DNA of 64,000 nucleotides from Candidatus Heimdallarchaeota archaeon (lineage in GTDB: Archaea > Asgardarchaeota > Heimdallarchaeia > JABLTI01). The stretch covers positions 62,001 to 126,000 of the forward strand of contig JAGXNT010000095.1 of assembly GCA_019894765.1 (NCBI GenBank), given 5' to 3'. Shown here one piece after another: positions 45,611-54,408 of this stretch. A program made the translations under genes and the position numbers. The notes beneath the pieces were generated by a model, which saw only the letters and a list, made by a program, of their open reading frames with translations, was not told the origin of the DNA and ran no database searches. The first letter of the stretch is position 1; each line of letters opens with the position of its first letter.

Positions 45611-46960
45611 TCAAGCGGGAACGTTCGATTTTTTTCCTGATGATTTTGACTTGGATTTTTCTTCTTTAGGTGTTTTTGTTGGTACTTCTTCTATTGTATG
45701 GAAATCTTCTTCTATATCCATGAGTGTTTTTTCTTCTATTATTTTCTCCTCTTCTTTCTCAGCTGGTTTCTCGATTTTCTCAGTAGTTTTTTTGCTTTTA
45801 GTTTTCTCAACTTTAGCTTCTTTTGCTTCTCCTTCTTTGAGTTCAGCAATTTCTTTTAATCCAGCCATCATTGGACTAGATACTGGTTCTTCTATTGCTT
45901 CTTCTTCGACTTCTAATTCCACTTCATCTTTTACTTTTTTTGAAACTGGTTTGCTTTCTTTATCAGAGATTACTTCCTCATCAAATATTCCCATACTTGT
46001 AATATAGAAGTCAGCTGTCTCATTAGGCAACCAAGCACAATCATCTATTTTTGCTCTACGCATGTTTCCTTTTAGTTTTTTCATGAAGATTCGTATGTCT
46101 GAAGCGTGTGCAACAACATGACCCCCTGTTGCGATTACTGGTATGAATTGTCCTGAAGGGCCAATATTCGCCATAACTTGGTTTGTAAAGATGATAGAAG
46201 TATTAAACGCAATAGCGATTCGCTTAAGTAATCCAATAAGTCTACCAATTTTTTTCTGTCTTACTGGAAGTAGATTCAACTCATGGAATTCGGTTCGAAA
46301 AGGGGCCATTAATGAATCGATAATAATAAGTCCAGGATCTAAAGCTTGAACATAACCCGGTAAACGATCAATTGCTTGATTCAAATACCTCAATTGTTCT
46401 GCTTGTACGACAAAGAAATTACTTAAGAGCTGATCAGGATCGATATCATAACGCTTTCCAATCTCTTGAATATGCTCTGCTTGGAAAGAGTTCTCAGTGT
46501 CAATATAGATAACTGGTCTTCCTAAACCACCTTGTTCTTCTGGTAGTTGAGCTGTAACAGCACATGTTAAACAAGTTTGGGTTTTTCCAGTTCGGTATTC
46601 ACCATTAATTTCAACGATCGTACTTGTTGGCATTCCCCCACCAAGTAAATCATCAAGATTTTTTGAGCCAGTGGTAAAGTATTTTCTTTTCTTCAACAAT
46701 CTTTCTGATTGATCAGCTGCTTTTTGAAATAATGGACCTCTAAAATTATCGTCTGCGGCTCTAACCAAAGCTACTGCAGTTTTTTCACTCACATTTGGAA
46801 TTGCAGCTATTTCTCCTTCAGTTAAAACGCTCAGCACTCTCGCATCAAAAATCCCGAAATCTTGGAGTGCTTTCAAAGCAATTTTTGGAATGCCATATTT
46901 TTTCATATTTTTTTCAATAAAATTCTCAATAGCTGTCTCTTTATTCTTTTTTACTGCCAT
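45611..46960 (-). CDS. radA: RadA recombinase with long charged C-terminal tail
   Basis: The protein (449 residues from the ATG at 46960) has an N-terminal HhH domain (ALQDFGIFDARVLSVLTEG), polymerisation residues near FTTGSKNLDDLLGGG, Walker A GEYRTGKT (120-127), Walker B LIIIDSLMAPF, and L2 region TNQVMANIGPS. It forms filaments on single-stranded DNA and drives strand exchange. Typical RadA ends near the stretch ETADFYITSMGIFDEE (about 335); here about 110 extra residues rich in Lys, Glu and Ser follow. The tail is low complexity and likely disordered. A GTG at 46969 is an alternative start. Confidence 0.96.
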   Translation of the reverse strand: MAVKKNKETAIENFIEKNMKKYGIPKIALKALQDFGIFDARVLSVLTEGEIAAIPNVSEKTAVALVRAADDNFRGPLFQKAADQSERLLKKRKYFTTGSKNLDDLLGGGMPTSTIVEINGEYRTGKTQTCLTCAVTAQLPEEQGGLGRPVIYIDTENSFQAEHIQEIGKRYDIDPDQLLSNFFVVQAEQLRYLNQAIDRLPGYVQALDPGLIIIDSLMAPFRTEFHELNLLPVRQKKIGRLIGLLKRIAIAFNTSIIFTNQVMANIGPSGQFIPVIATGGHVVAHASDIRIFMKKLKGNMRRAKIDDCAWLPNETADFYITSMGIFDEEVISDKESKPVSKKVKDEVELEVEEEAIEEPVSSPMMAGLKEIAELKEGEAKEAKVEKTKSKKTTEKIEKPAEKEEEKIIEEKTLMDIEEDFHTIEEVPTKTPKEEKSKSKSSGKKSNVPA

Positions 46961-47140
46961 TAAAGTCACACTCTTTTTATGCTCTCAAATAAACTCAAAG
47001 GTTATTTTCTTTTTAAATATACAAAAAAAGGGAGCACTCGACTTTAGAACACGTTTTTATTTTAGGTAGAGCGAAAGTTTATTTGATAATGTAAAGGGTC
47101 TGTAAATAACAAGTATAAACTATTCCTGGTGAAGAATTTG

Positions 47141-47947
47141 GTGGAAGAAGAACAAATAGAAATGCCAACAGAAGAACCAATAAAAGAAACTATAGAACAA
47201 GCATTGACTGAATCATTGGAGGAGGAACAAGAGATAGAAATCAGTGAAGATTCTGTCGAGATTATAAAAGATGATACACCCTGGCTGTTTTTTGATTATT
47301 CAGGAACATTAGTAGATACTGTTAATGCTTTATCGAGAACATATACAAGGTTTCTTGGCAAAGAATTTCCTCCCGAAAAAGTGAAGAGCTTGTACAAGGA
47401 TTATCCTAAACTTGGTAAAATTGCTTTGATGCGTAAGTACAAGTTTAATCCATTCAAATACATGATTGGCGGTAAAAGTAAGATCGATGAAATTCGTAAA
47501 GAAGAGTTTTGGGTTGGAGTTCGATCGTTTCCAGGAATACCTGAAGTACTTTTACGATTACAGAAAATCGTTAAAGCAAAATTAGCTATTGTTACTCATG
47601 AAACAGAATTAGAGGATGAAGTAGAAAGAGAGAAAATTTTCCAGAAATTTGGTATCCCAATTACATTTGATGGAATAATTACTGATTATTCAAATAAGAA
47701 AGAGAAATTTGATCAATTCATTGAAGATCGAGGAATAGTTCACGGTATCTGTATTGGTGATGTACAATTTGACCTAGACTTAGGTAAAACTCATGGTTTC
47801 TTTACAATAGGAGTTACTTGGGGTTTCTCATCTCGAGATGAGCTTCTTGCAGACTATGTTATTGATGACCCTCGAGAATTACTGCAAATTGTCATGAGTC
47901 TTATGCATCAAATTGAGCAGAAACAATTGCATGGAGATCCAATCTAG
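47141..47947 (+). CDS. HAD-superfamily hydrolase with acidic N-terminal extension
   Basis: After about 45 acidic residues the HAD fold begins with WLFFDYSGTLVDT. Motif I is DYSGT (52-56), so the first Asp (nucleophile) is present but the second Asp of DxD, used by phosphatases, is Ser. Motif II is AIVTHET, and motif III/IV are GIVHGICIGDVQFDLDLG. The cap domain is helical (C1 type). It may be a dehalogenase- or phosphonatase-like member, or have weak activity. GGTGA at 47128-47132 makes the TTG at 47138 or GTG at 47141 the likely start. Confidence 0.8.
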   Translation: MEEEQIEMPTEEPIKETIEQALTESLEEEQEIEISEDSVEIIKDDTPWLFFDYSGTLVDTVNALSRTYTRFLGKEFPPEKVKSLYKDYPKLGKIALMRKYKFNPFKYMIGGKSKIDEIRKEEFWVGVRSFPGIPEVLLRLQKIVKAKLAIVTHETELEDEVEREKIFQKFGIPITFDGIITDYSNKKEKFDQFIEDRGIVHGICIGDVQFDLDLGKTHGFFTIGVTWGFSSRDELLADYVIDDPRELLQIVMSLMHQIEQKQLHGDPI

Positions 47948-47969
47948 ATAATAATACCAGGTGATTTAC

Positions 47970-48431
47970 ATGGATATCAAGAAAATTAAAGATAATTTAA
48001 AATCAAGAAAAAAGGAATCTCGAGAAGAAGCTGTAGATCAATTAGCTCTGGCTCAAGATCCAGAAACAATCCCTGACTTAATAAGAATTTTAGAGAAAGA
48101 TCGAGAAGGTAGTGTTAGACGAAGAGCTGCTTTAGCACTTGCTAGAATAGGTAGTAAAGAATGTGCAGATGCACTTTATGAAGCAGCAAAAAAAGATTCT
48201 GATGAAGAAACTAGAAGGAATGCAGCAATTGCTTTGGGAAACCTTGGTGATGAGAGAGCAATATTACCACTTTATGAATTTTATTTGTCTCCCAGAAGAA
48301 ACACATTTTCCGATAATTTGGATAGAGCACGTGTAAATAAGGTATTAATTGAGCTTTCGGAAAAGAAAGCTCAAAGATCAGTTGAAGAATTAGTTGAATG
48401 GAGAAAAGGAAGAATAAATACAAAAGAATAG
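47970..48431 (+). CDS. HEAT-repeat (PBS-lyase-like) protein
   Basis: The 153-residue helical protein has repeats such as EEAVDQLALAQDPETIPDLIR, VRRRAALALARIGSKECADAL and TRRNAAIALGNLGDERAILPL, the signature of HEAT/PBS-lyase repeats used for protein binding. The ATG at 47970 has AGGTGA six bases upstream; a GTG at 47961 overlaps that site. It follows the HAD gene by 22 bases and is probably cotranscribed. Confidence 0.88.
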   Translation: MDIKKIKDNLKSRKKESREEAVDQLALAQDPETIPDLIRILEKDREGSVRRRAALALARIGSKECADALYEAAKKDSDEETRRNAAIALGNLGDERAILPLYEFYLSPRRNTFSDNLDRARVNKVLIELSEKKAQRSVEELVEWRKGRINTKE

Positions 48432-48436
48432 AAATA

Positions 48437-49228
48437 CTATTTTGAAGATTTTCTTCCAAAGATTTCAAAATCATTTAGAATTCGTAGAATTTCTTCGAAT
48501 TTCTCTTCTTGAATATTATTGATATTGCTTTTAATTTTATTTTTAGTTATAAAGAGAAAAATCACAATAATTAGTATTGGAATTAGAAATATGAAAACAA
48601 AATACCACCAATTTATGACCCAACTTAGAACATCTAATTCCAAGATGAAAGCATATACACCTAATCCCGTTAGAATTACTAATTCAAGAATTACAGAAGA
48701 ATTTAGAGCATATTGCCAAGCTTTATGACTTTTTAAAAGTTGGCGAAAAACGATCGGATCAAAATCTTTTGTAGTATCAGCTAAAATTTCATGCTTAACA
48801 CCAAAGACTTTTCTCGTATATATTAACAAATATTTGATGTCACTTAAAGTCATATTATCTATTCCGCCTTGTTTTCGAGCCCGATTAATAAACCATTTCT
48901 TAATTCGATCCCAAGTAGAAATTACAGAATGCAAAAACAGGAAATAAATTAAAACAATTAAATCAGCAATTAAAAACATGTAGCCAAAATGGTTTTGCTT
49001 TAAACCAAACATAACAATTGACCAAATAAAGAAGTACAAAAGTGGCAGGAATTCCAATGAAAATATCCTTGCGTTCCAACCAGTTATAAAACCAAGAAGA
49101 TATAGGATGCGATGAGAGACGAACTTTTCGAGCTCGCTCTCGCCGCTCAAGATGATCGATTTTAATGATTCCTTCACTACTTTTGTAGATACGGGTACTT
49201 TGGCCGATTCTGAATGTTCACCGTTCAG
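48437..49228 (-). CDS. membrane protein coupled to a winged-helix regulator; probable CTG start
   Basis: The product (about 263 residues) has about four hydrophobic segments in two pairs (LLYFFIWSIVMFGL and YMFLIADLIVLIYFLFL, then SSVILELVILTGLGVYAF and WWYFVFIFLIPILIIVIFL) and a cytosolic middle. The frame opens with a TTG at 49255 that has no ribosome site. GGAGGT lies in the end of the preceding gene, and the first in-frame codon at the right distance is CTG at 49228, nine bases away. No family recognised. It is translationally coupled to the regulator gene. Confidence 0.6.
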   Translation of the reverse strand: MNGEHSESAKVPVSTKVVKESLKSIILSGESELEKFVSHRILYLLGFITGWNARIFSLEFLPLLYFFIWSIVMFGLKQNHFGYMFLIADLIVLIYFLFLHSVISTWDRIKKWFINRARKQGGIDNMTLSDIKYLLIYTRKVFGVKHEILADTTKDFDPIVFRQLLKSHKAWQYALNSSVILELVILTGLGVYAFILELDVLSWVINWWYFVFIFLIPILIIVIFLFITKNKIKSNINNIQEEKFEEILRILNDFEIFGRKSSK

Positions 49229-49233
49229 AGTTG

Positions 49234-49764
49234 TTATACCTCCTCGACTTGACAATATTCTATAATGAAGTCGAGGACTTTTTGTTTTTCTTTCTCATCT
49301 AATTCTCTGATCATACCCAGTATTTCCCGGAATGACAATGACATTAAATTCCCAAATACTCCTCTGCTTTCAATTTCACTTTTGAGTTCTTTGGGCAAGG
49401 CCTCTTCCTTCACTTTTCTTATTTCTTCTTTTCCTATAATATTTACTTTTATAGTGTAAAATTTGGAAGGACCAAAAGGTGCGGGAATATGATCAACAAT
49501 TTGGTATTTGATCAGGATTTTCATTATTTTTGAGATAAATTGCGGAGTCTTATTAGTTAGTTTAGCAAGTTGAGCACCGGTTCGTGGATTATCGATTAAT
49601 AATTCAACCATCTCTTTTTGTGCTACTGTTAAAATTTTAATAGAATTTAAACCCACTAAAGCTACTGTATCCTCATCTATTTTTAATAGTTCAATAGAGG
49701 ATTTTTTTCTAGCCTCTTGGATACTTTTTAGAAAGTTATTTATCTCGTTTTCAAAGGATTGCAA
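49234..49764 (-). CDS. winged-helix transcriptional regulator
   Basis: The 176-residue protein has a central winged helix: LTVAQKEMVELL, PRTGAQLAKLTNKTPQFISKIM as the helix-turn-helix, and ILIKYQIVDHIPAPFGPSKFYTI as the wing. The N- and C-terminal helices may dimerise. It resembles MarR/TrmB-like archaeal regulators. The start is TTG at 49764 with AGGAGT upstream. The partner membrane protein just downstream may sense the signal; that is inference. Confidence 0.75.
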   Translation of the reverse strand: MQSFENEINNFLKSIQEARKKSSIELLKIDEDTVALVGLNSIKILTVAQKEMVELLIDNPRTGAQLAKLTNKTPQFISKIMKILIKYQIVDHIPAPFGPSKFYTIKVNIIGKEEIRKVKEEALPKELKSEIESRGVFGNLMSLSFREILGMIRELDEKEKQKVLDFIIEYCQVEEV

Positions 49765-49888
49765 TTAATTCTACTCCTAATGTAAGTAAGTAGATACTAC
49801 TAAACTAATTGGGTTGATATTATTTATAAGTTTTGGGTCGATTGTAACAAAACATAATTTTAATGGAAAAAGCAGAAAAAATCAGAGA

Positions 49889-52216
49889 TTATTGATATCT
49901 CGGTCTTCTAACGTAAACAACAGCAACAGTCATAATTATTCCTGTGATAAACCCAACAATTACAGCTTGATTAATAGGATTATTAAGTAATGGTTCGAGA
50001 AATGCTGGAAGAACATTTAAAACTAAAGCTGAAATTCTTTGCGGTGTTTCGATTGAAAAAGCGTGAGTGACTGGGAAAATTTCTTCTCGATAATTAAAGG
50101 GAATGTTGTTTGTAAAGAAACCTGTTTTATCATTCAAAACTACTGAATCTTCAACGAGATGCTCACTAAAGAATGTTTTTGCAATTGCATCTTTTCCTTC
50201 ACATATTGCAGAAAGTTGGTATTGATCATCGTCGAGAAGATCAGCTTGAAACAACAGCAAGGATTGAATTAAGGGATCGAGTAGGTTTTTATCATCGTTT
50301 AATAGAAATAAATCATTTAAAAGATAGAGATAGTCCCATTGATAAATCTTTGATCGACCTAGACCAGTATAAACATCAAATTGATCCATCCAATCGGGGA
50401 TATCATCAATTGAAGCATAAATCTCAGATAAATCAACTGTAACAAAAACATCACAGATAGCATAGAAATGACTTCCACCACAATCAATCAGATTATTACC
50501 AACTATTGAATTCTTTGAAATGCCACTTGTGCTTTGATCTATATTTTCAAGCAATAAATCAGCTAAGGATGTCAATGTATTATCAACACGTTCTTTTAGA
50601 ACAGCCATATCATCATTTGGGGCAAAAATTGCCAGGTCTTTTTTCACTTGTAAGAGAAACTCCATAACAAACATTGATCCTTTGAACGTCCTTAATCCTT
50701 CAGGCAAGATTTCCGGAAGAACAAGATCAGCATCATTAATCAAAGGTTCTGCGATAATCGATTCATCTAAAGCAGTGCCAAAATAAGGACTGAATACAAA
50801 GCTATTATCTTCTCTTTGAGATTTTATGATTTCATTAACGAGACTAAAGGCGTTTCGTTCCGTAATTTGTAGTTCTGAATCCCGAATAAATGAATGAGAT
50901 AATAATTTATAGATATCAATAAGACCAGGGATATCTCCAGCACCTTGAAATGTTCTCATATTAGAGATTTTTAGTGGAGCAATTTCAGTTTGATATTGGA
51001 TTAAATCAGTTTCTGAATCTTGTTTGTCAATGAAATACTTTTGCCACATATAGGTATAACCTGAATATTTTTGTTCTAAAGCAGACCACGAAACACCATT
51101 TGATGGATTGTGAACATAAACTACAGAATCATATATCATGCCAATATGTAAGGCATAATTATTTGTTATTTTCTCTGTCACTTCAGCTAAGATGGGGTCA
51201 CTCACCGGGTATACGTTGAAACTACTTGGATTCCAAGCGAAGGAATTAGGTGAAGATAATTTCTTAATATACATTAAATATTCAGAAGCAATTTGAGGAG
51301 AAGTATAAAGGTAATTTTGGAAGTCGATATAATCATCTGTGAAAACATCTGCAATAACAAAACTATCATTATTTGCCATTTGGTTGAAAGCAGCCCATCC
51401 AACCCATTTATTATAATCAACATCGATGCCTGAATCCCCGATTCCTGCGACAGCGAATTTTGGATCATGAAGAGCATAGCTATTTATTGCACTCCACCAG
51501 TTATTTACAGCTTCAGATATGAGTGAAATTGAAGCTGATTCATAATAGGTATAGTATGGCATAAATTCTACAGCTTTTAGGATCTTGGAACCAAGAACCA
51601 TTGTATCACATAATAGAGATAATCTATCTAAAACAAAGTTGTTATCTAAAGGTCTAATGAATGTGTTCCAAAATGTACTGAATCCATTCCTATTAGGAGT
51701 CATTGAATTCATTATGTGAATAATTTGATCATTTATTGCAATATTGTAATACAACCAATTTACAATTCTCTCTGTCATAAAAATCCATTGTCTATTGAAA
51801 AGATATTCTTCATGATTGCTTCCAACAAATTCGAGAGCGATATTTACATTCTTTTTGAGAATTAAGAATTGTATTTCAATGTCATGCGATAAGCCATTGA
51901 GCCACGTTTCAAGATCTAATTCTTGTAGGCCCTCGTCTCCATTTGTTAAATCTCCAAGGTCCCCGTAACGAGAGAGATTGAATGGATTTTGATAATTCCA
52001 GAGAAAGATTCCTTCCTTTTCATTAAAAAGAGATGCAATACTGGAAGTTGCTGCTTTAATTTGCTCAATTATTTCCTCATTGGTAAAATCTTCAAGAGAA
52101 TTTTTAATAGTATTACTTTGAGAAAGAGAGGTACCTAATAATTGAGCTACAAATATAACTGCTATAAGTAAGAAATTGCCTGTCATTCTTTTTCTTGAAA
52201 TGATCAGTTTAGGCAT
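49889..52216 (-). CDS. large exported protein, helical, C-terminally anchored
   Basis: The 775-residue product has an N-terminal signal sequence (KRMTGNFLLIAVIFVAQLLG), a long extracellular region and one C-terminal membrane helix (AVIVGFITGIIMTVAVVYV) followed by a short basic tail. The outer part is helix-rich with repeated units of about 100 residues (for example WLNGLSHDIEIQFLI and FNQMANNDSFVIADVF), which could be an alpha/alpha barrel, but no enzyme family is recognised. The ATG at 52216 follows AGAGGT. It is probably a cell-surface protein. Confidence 0.65.
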   Translation of the reverse strand: MPKLIISRKRMTGNFLLIAVIFVAQLLGTSLSQSNTIKNSLEDFTNEEIIEQIKAATSSIASLFNEKEGIFLWNYQNPFNLSRYGDLGDLTNGDEGLQELDLETWLNGLSHDIEIQFLILKKNVNIALEFVGSNHEEYLFNRQWIFMTERIVNWLYYNIAINDQIIHIMNSMTPNRNGFSTFWNTFIRPLDNNFVLDRLSLLCDTMVLGSKILKAVEFMPYYTYYESASISLISEAVNNWWSAINSYALHDPKFAVAGIGDSGIDVDYNKWVGWAAFNQMANNDSFVIADVFTDDYIDFQNYLYTSPQIASEYLMYIKKLSSPNSFAWNPSSFNVYPVSDPILAEVTEKITNNYALHIGMIYDSVVYVHNPSNGVSWSALEQKYSGYTYMWQKYFIDKQDSETDLIQYQTEIAPLKISNMRTFQGAGDIPGLIDIYKLLSHSFIRDSELQITERNAFSLVNEIIKSQREDNSFVFSPYFGTALDESIIAEPLINDADLVLPEILPEGLRTFKGSMFVMEFLLQVKKDLAIFAPNDDMAVLKERVDNTLTSLADLLLENIDQSTSGISKNSIVGNNLIDCGGSHFYAICDVFVTVDLSEIYASIDDIPDWMDQFDVYTGLGRSKIYQWDYLYLLNDLFLLNDDKNLLDPLIQSLLLFQADLLDDDQYQLSAICEGKDAIAKTFFSEHLVEDSVVLNDKTGFFTNNIPFNYREEIFPVTHAFSIETPQRISALVLNVLPAFLEPLLNNPINQAVIVGFITGIIMTVAVVYVRRPRYQ

Positions 52217-52410
52217 GTTATGGTACCTCTTTTAGACTAGTCCATATAACTTGAATATTCTCAAATCTGATAATTTTACGTTAACGTATTGTGTTATTAT
52301 GTCTAAACAGCTTAATAACTTATTTGTCTACTTTTTTTAATATTAGGCTAAAATTAAATAATAAATTCTAATCAATGAAACCAAATAAAAATCAAGTAAA
52401 TATAAAAAAA

Positions 52411-52437
52411 GTATCCAGAAAAATAGCCCCTGGATAC
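52411..52437 (-). terminator. strong hairpin plus T-tract after the coiled-coil gene
   Basis: GTATCCAG and CTGGATAC form a perfect 8-bp stem around an 11-base loop. On the minus strand it is followed by TTTTTTTATATTT, 23 bases past the stop codon at 52460. Confidence 0.75.
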
Positions 52438-52459
52438 AGTTAATATGAGAATTGCTAAA

Positions 52460-53068
52460 TTATTTCTTCTTTGAAACTAAAGGATTGCTATCTCGACCTT
52501 CACCATGAATTTCAACGAGACCTGCACGTTCAAGTTCTTCGAGCCATTTCTTTGCTTGAGCAGGAGAAACTCCAGCTTTCATAGAAACTTGATTTAAGCG
52601 CATTTCACCGAATTCTGTTAAATCTTTTAGGATTACAAATCGAGGTTCATTCTCTGCAATCTTTTGGAAAGCACGCATTTCTTCCTCTAATTTCTTGTAT
52701 TCTTTCTGCAAATCTTCAATTTTCTTTTTAGCGATGCTTAAATCCTCAACAGATCCTTCAAGTCTTGTAATTTCAAGTTCTCTTTGGGATAGTCGATGTT
52801 CAAGATCTTTTAATGATTCTTTGCTTTTAGAATCATTGACTCTTAATTCTTTAAGCTCCTCTTCATATGTTTTAATTTTCTCATCGCGATTGGCTACATC
52901 AGTTTCCAAATTAGTAATCTTATCGTTTAACGAGTCCATATCAGCTAGATTTTTCTTAGCAGTTGCTAATTCATTCTCTAAATTAGCGATTTTTTGTACT
53001 GGATCAATATTTGGTTCTGGTTCTTCCATTTCTACATCTGGTGTTTTTGGTGGTTCATCTTCGGACAT
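52460..53068 (-). CDS. coiled-coil protein with C-terminal winged helix
   Basis: The 202-residue protein has an acidic Pro/Glu start (PPKTPDVEMEEPEP), a coiled coil from about 22 to 135 with clear heptads (IANLENELATAKKNLADMDS), and a C-terminal winged helix (FGEMRLNQVSMKAGVSPAQAK, then WLEELERAGLVEIHGEG). A helix-turn-helix on a long coiled coil suggests a DNA-binding or scaffold protein. ESCRT-II subunits also end in winged helices, but no specific ESCRT match is seen. The ATG at 53068 follows GAGGT. Confidence 0.7.
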   Translation of the reverse strand: MSEDEPPKTPDVEMEEPEPNIDPVQKIANLENELATAKKNLADMDSLNDKITNLETDVANRDEKIKTYEEELKELRVNDSKSKESLKDLEHRLSQRELEITRLEGSVEDLSIAKKKIEDLQKEYKKLEEEMRAFQKIAENEPRFVILKDLTEFGEMRLNQVSMKAGVSPAQAKKWLEELERAGLVEIHGEGRDSNPLVSKKK

Positions 53069-53259
53069 AAGTCTGAGACCTCCGTATCATTCATCAATTG
53101 CTAAATGTAATTCAGAACAATTGAGAATTGGTTTTTCAATTATCTACTATAATTACTTTAGATTTGATTTAAAATTATTTGGATATCGTCACAACCGAAG
53201 CAATTCACAATAAATTGTTTATCAGTGTAAAAATGAATAATGAAAAATAATTTTGTTGT

Positions 53260-53724
53260 TTAGCCAGAGAATGAGCTAATGACATTATCCACTACGTAAT
53301 CAATCATATCTAGGTTTGCTGAGTCGTGTGTGAGAATATTTCCTAATCCAATTGTTAGTGTGTCACCTAGCTCCTCCAATAAGTCATAAATAGCAGATTT
53401 TTCAGTATATTTACTTCTAGCAATCAAAAACCAGTTATTATCAGGATTAGAATACATAACGATTATGGAAGATTGATTTTTGCTTTGGATAGTATAAACA
53501 TTATCATCATAGATAGAAGAAAACATTTGATTTAGAGCAACCATCAAACCAGCAAAAAGTACGTCTCCTTCCCATTTCTCTTGATGTCCTCTATTTGGGG
53601 ACCATAATAATTCACCTGAATCAAGGGCTAGAACAGTTGTATCTAAAATTATACTTGTATCAATATTATTTGTGTTTTCGCTCAAAGAGAGACACCATTC
53701 CTTTTGTTTTTGGTATATTTCCAT
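53260..53724 (-). CDS. roadblock/longin-like domain protein (tentative)
   Basis: The 154-residue protein is alpha/beta with the run VLALDSGELLWSPNRG, then a helix GDVLFAGLMVALNQMFSS, then strands VYTIQ, SIIVMYS and NWFLIARS, and a final helix. That order (strand-turn-strand, helix, three strands, helix) is that of roadblock/LC7 and longin modules, which sense or regulate small GTPases and are common in Asgard genomes. No GTPase gene is adjacent. Sequence likeness is weak. Confidence 0.5.
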   Translation of the reverse strand: MEIYQKQKEWCLSLSENTNNIDTSIILDTTVLALDSGELLWSPNRGHQEKWEGDVLFAGLMVALNQMFSSIYDDNVYTIQSKNQSSIIVMYSNPDNNWFLIARSKYTEKSAIYDLLEELGDTLTIGLGNILTHDSANLDMIDYVVDNVISSFSG

Positions 53725-53823
53725 GAAATGGTGGTTTTTAACTCTTATTTACGTTATTGCTAAATAGTTGCTGAAGAAAAAAAAGAATACTAGAGGGAAA
53801 CGTAATACATTTCCCTAAATTTT

Positions 53824-54255
53824 CTAGAAGTGGGGAATTAAATCTATACTTCCACCAGAAATCATTCTTACCAAGAATTCAATTATAAAGATGATTAGTA
53901 ATGATATAATTGTCATCCAAATAGACCATTGCCAATATTTGTCTGTAGAGTGATCTCTATATGGTATTACCGCAGGAGTTGTTAGTAGGTATCTTATAAC
54001 AATAATGAATCCAATCGTTAGGAATACATAGAACATCGGGGCAGAAGCAAATTGGTTTGTTACCGCACTTATTGCATAGGCAATCGCTGAAACACCAACA
54101 GCTAGAATTATTGCTACAAAAAACAGCCTAAAGAAATAACTCGCATCAAGTTTCTTTCGACCAGTTATAAGACGCATGCTAAGATAAAGTACCAAAGTAA
54201 TAAGTAAAATCTCTATAACTAAAATTAATATCCAAGCCCAATCTTCGAAAGCCAT
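53824..54255 (-). CDS. four-helix membrane protein, unknown
   Basis: The 143-residue product has four membrane helices (WILILVIEILLITLVLYLS, FFVAIILAVGVSAIAYAI, FYVFLTIGFIIVI and WMTIISLLIIFIIEFLV) with basic loops on one side. No family recognised. The ATG at 54255 has GGTGA five bases upstream; a GTG at 54264 is part of that site. It is divergent from an MFS gene. Confidence 0.6.
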   Translation of the reverse strand: MAFEDWAWILILVIEILLITLVLYLSMRLITGRKKLDASYFFRLFFVAIILAVGVSAIAYAISAVTNQFASAPMFYVFLTIGFIIVIRYLLTTPAVIPYRDHSTDKYWQWSIWMTIISLLIIFIIEFLVRMISGGSIDLIPHF

Positions 54256-54408
54256 GATTTTCACCGAATGGAAAGAGGATTACTGCTTTTTGTATTTTGT
54301 GTTTGAGGGCAAGGATTAATCGATAATAATGCATTTGTAAGTTTTTAAGAAAAAACAATGGTAGTAGAGATGAGCAAGTTTGCTCTAAAGATTAAAAAGT
54401 GAATTATT

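Noticed and set aside
45522..45614. Longer MFS protein starting near the radA stop
   Set aside because: The first 31 residues are hydrophilic and unlike MFS N-termini; AGAGGT just before 45521 marks the real start.
45549..46007. Plus-strand Ser/Phe-rich frame of 152 residues
   Set aside because: Antisense to the Lys/Glu-rich tail of RadA; composition is a direct reflection of that tail.
52460..53068. Coiled-coil plus winged-helix protein as a missing ESCRT subunit such as Vps25
   Set aside because: Vps25 is two winged helices without a long coiled coil; only one winged helix is seen here.
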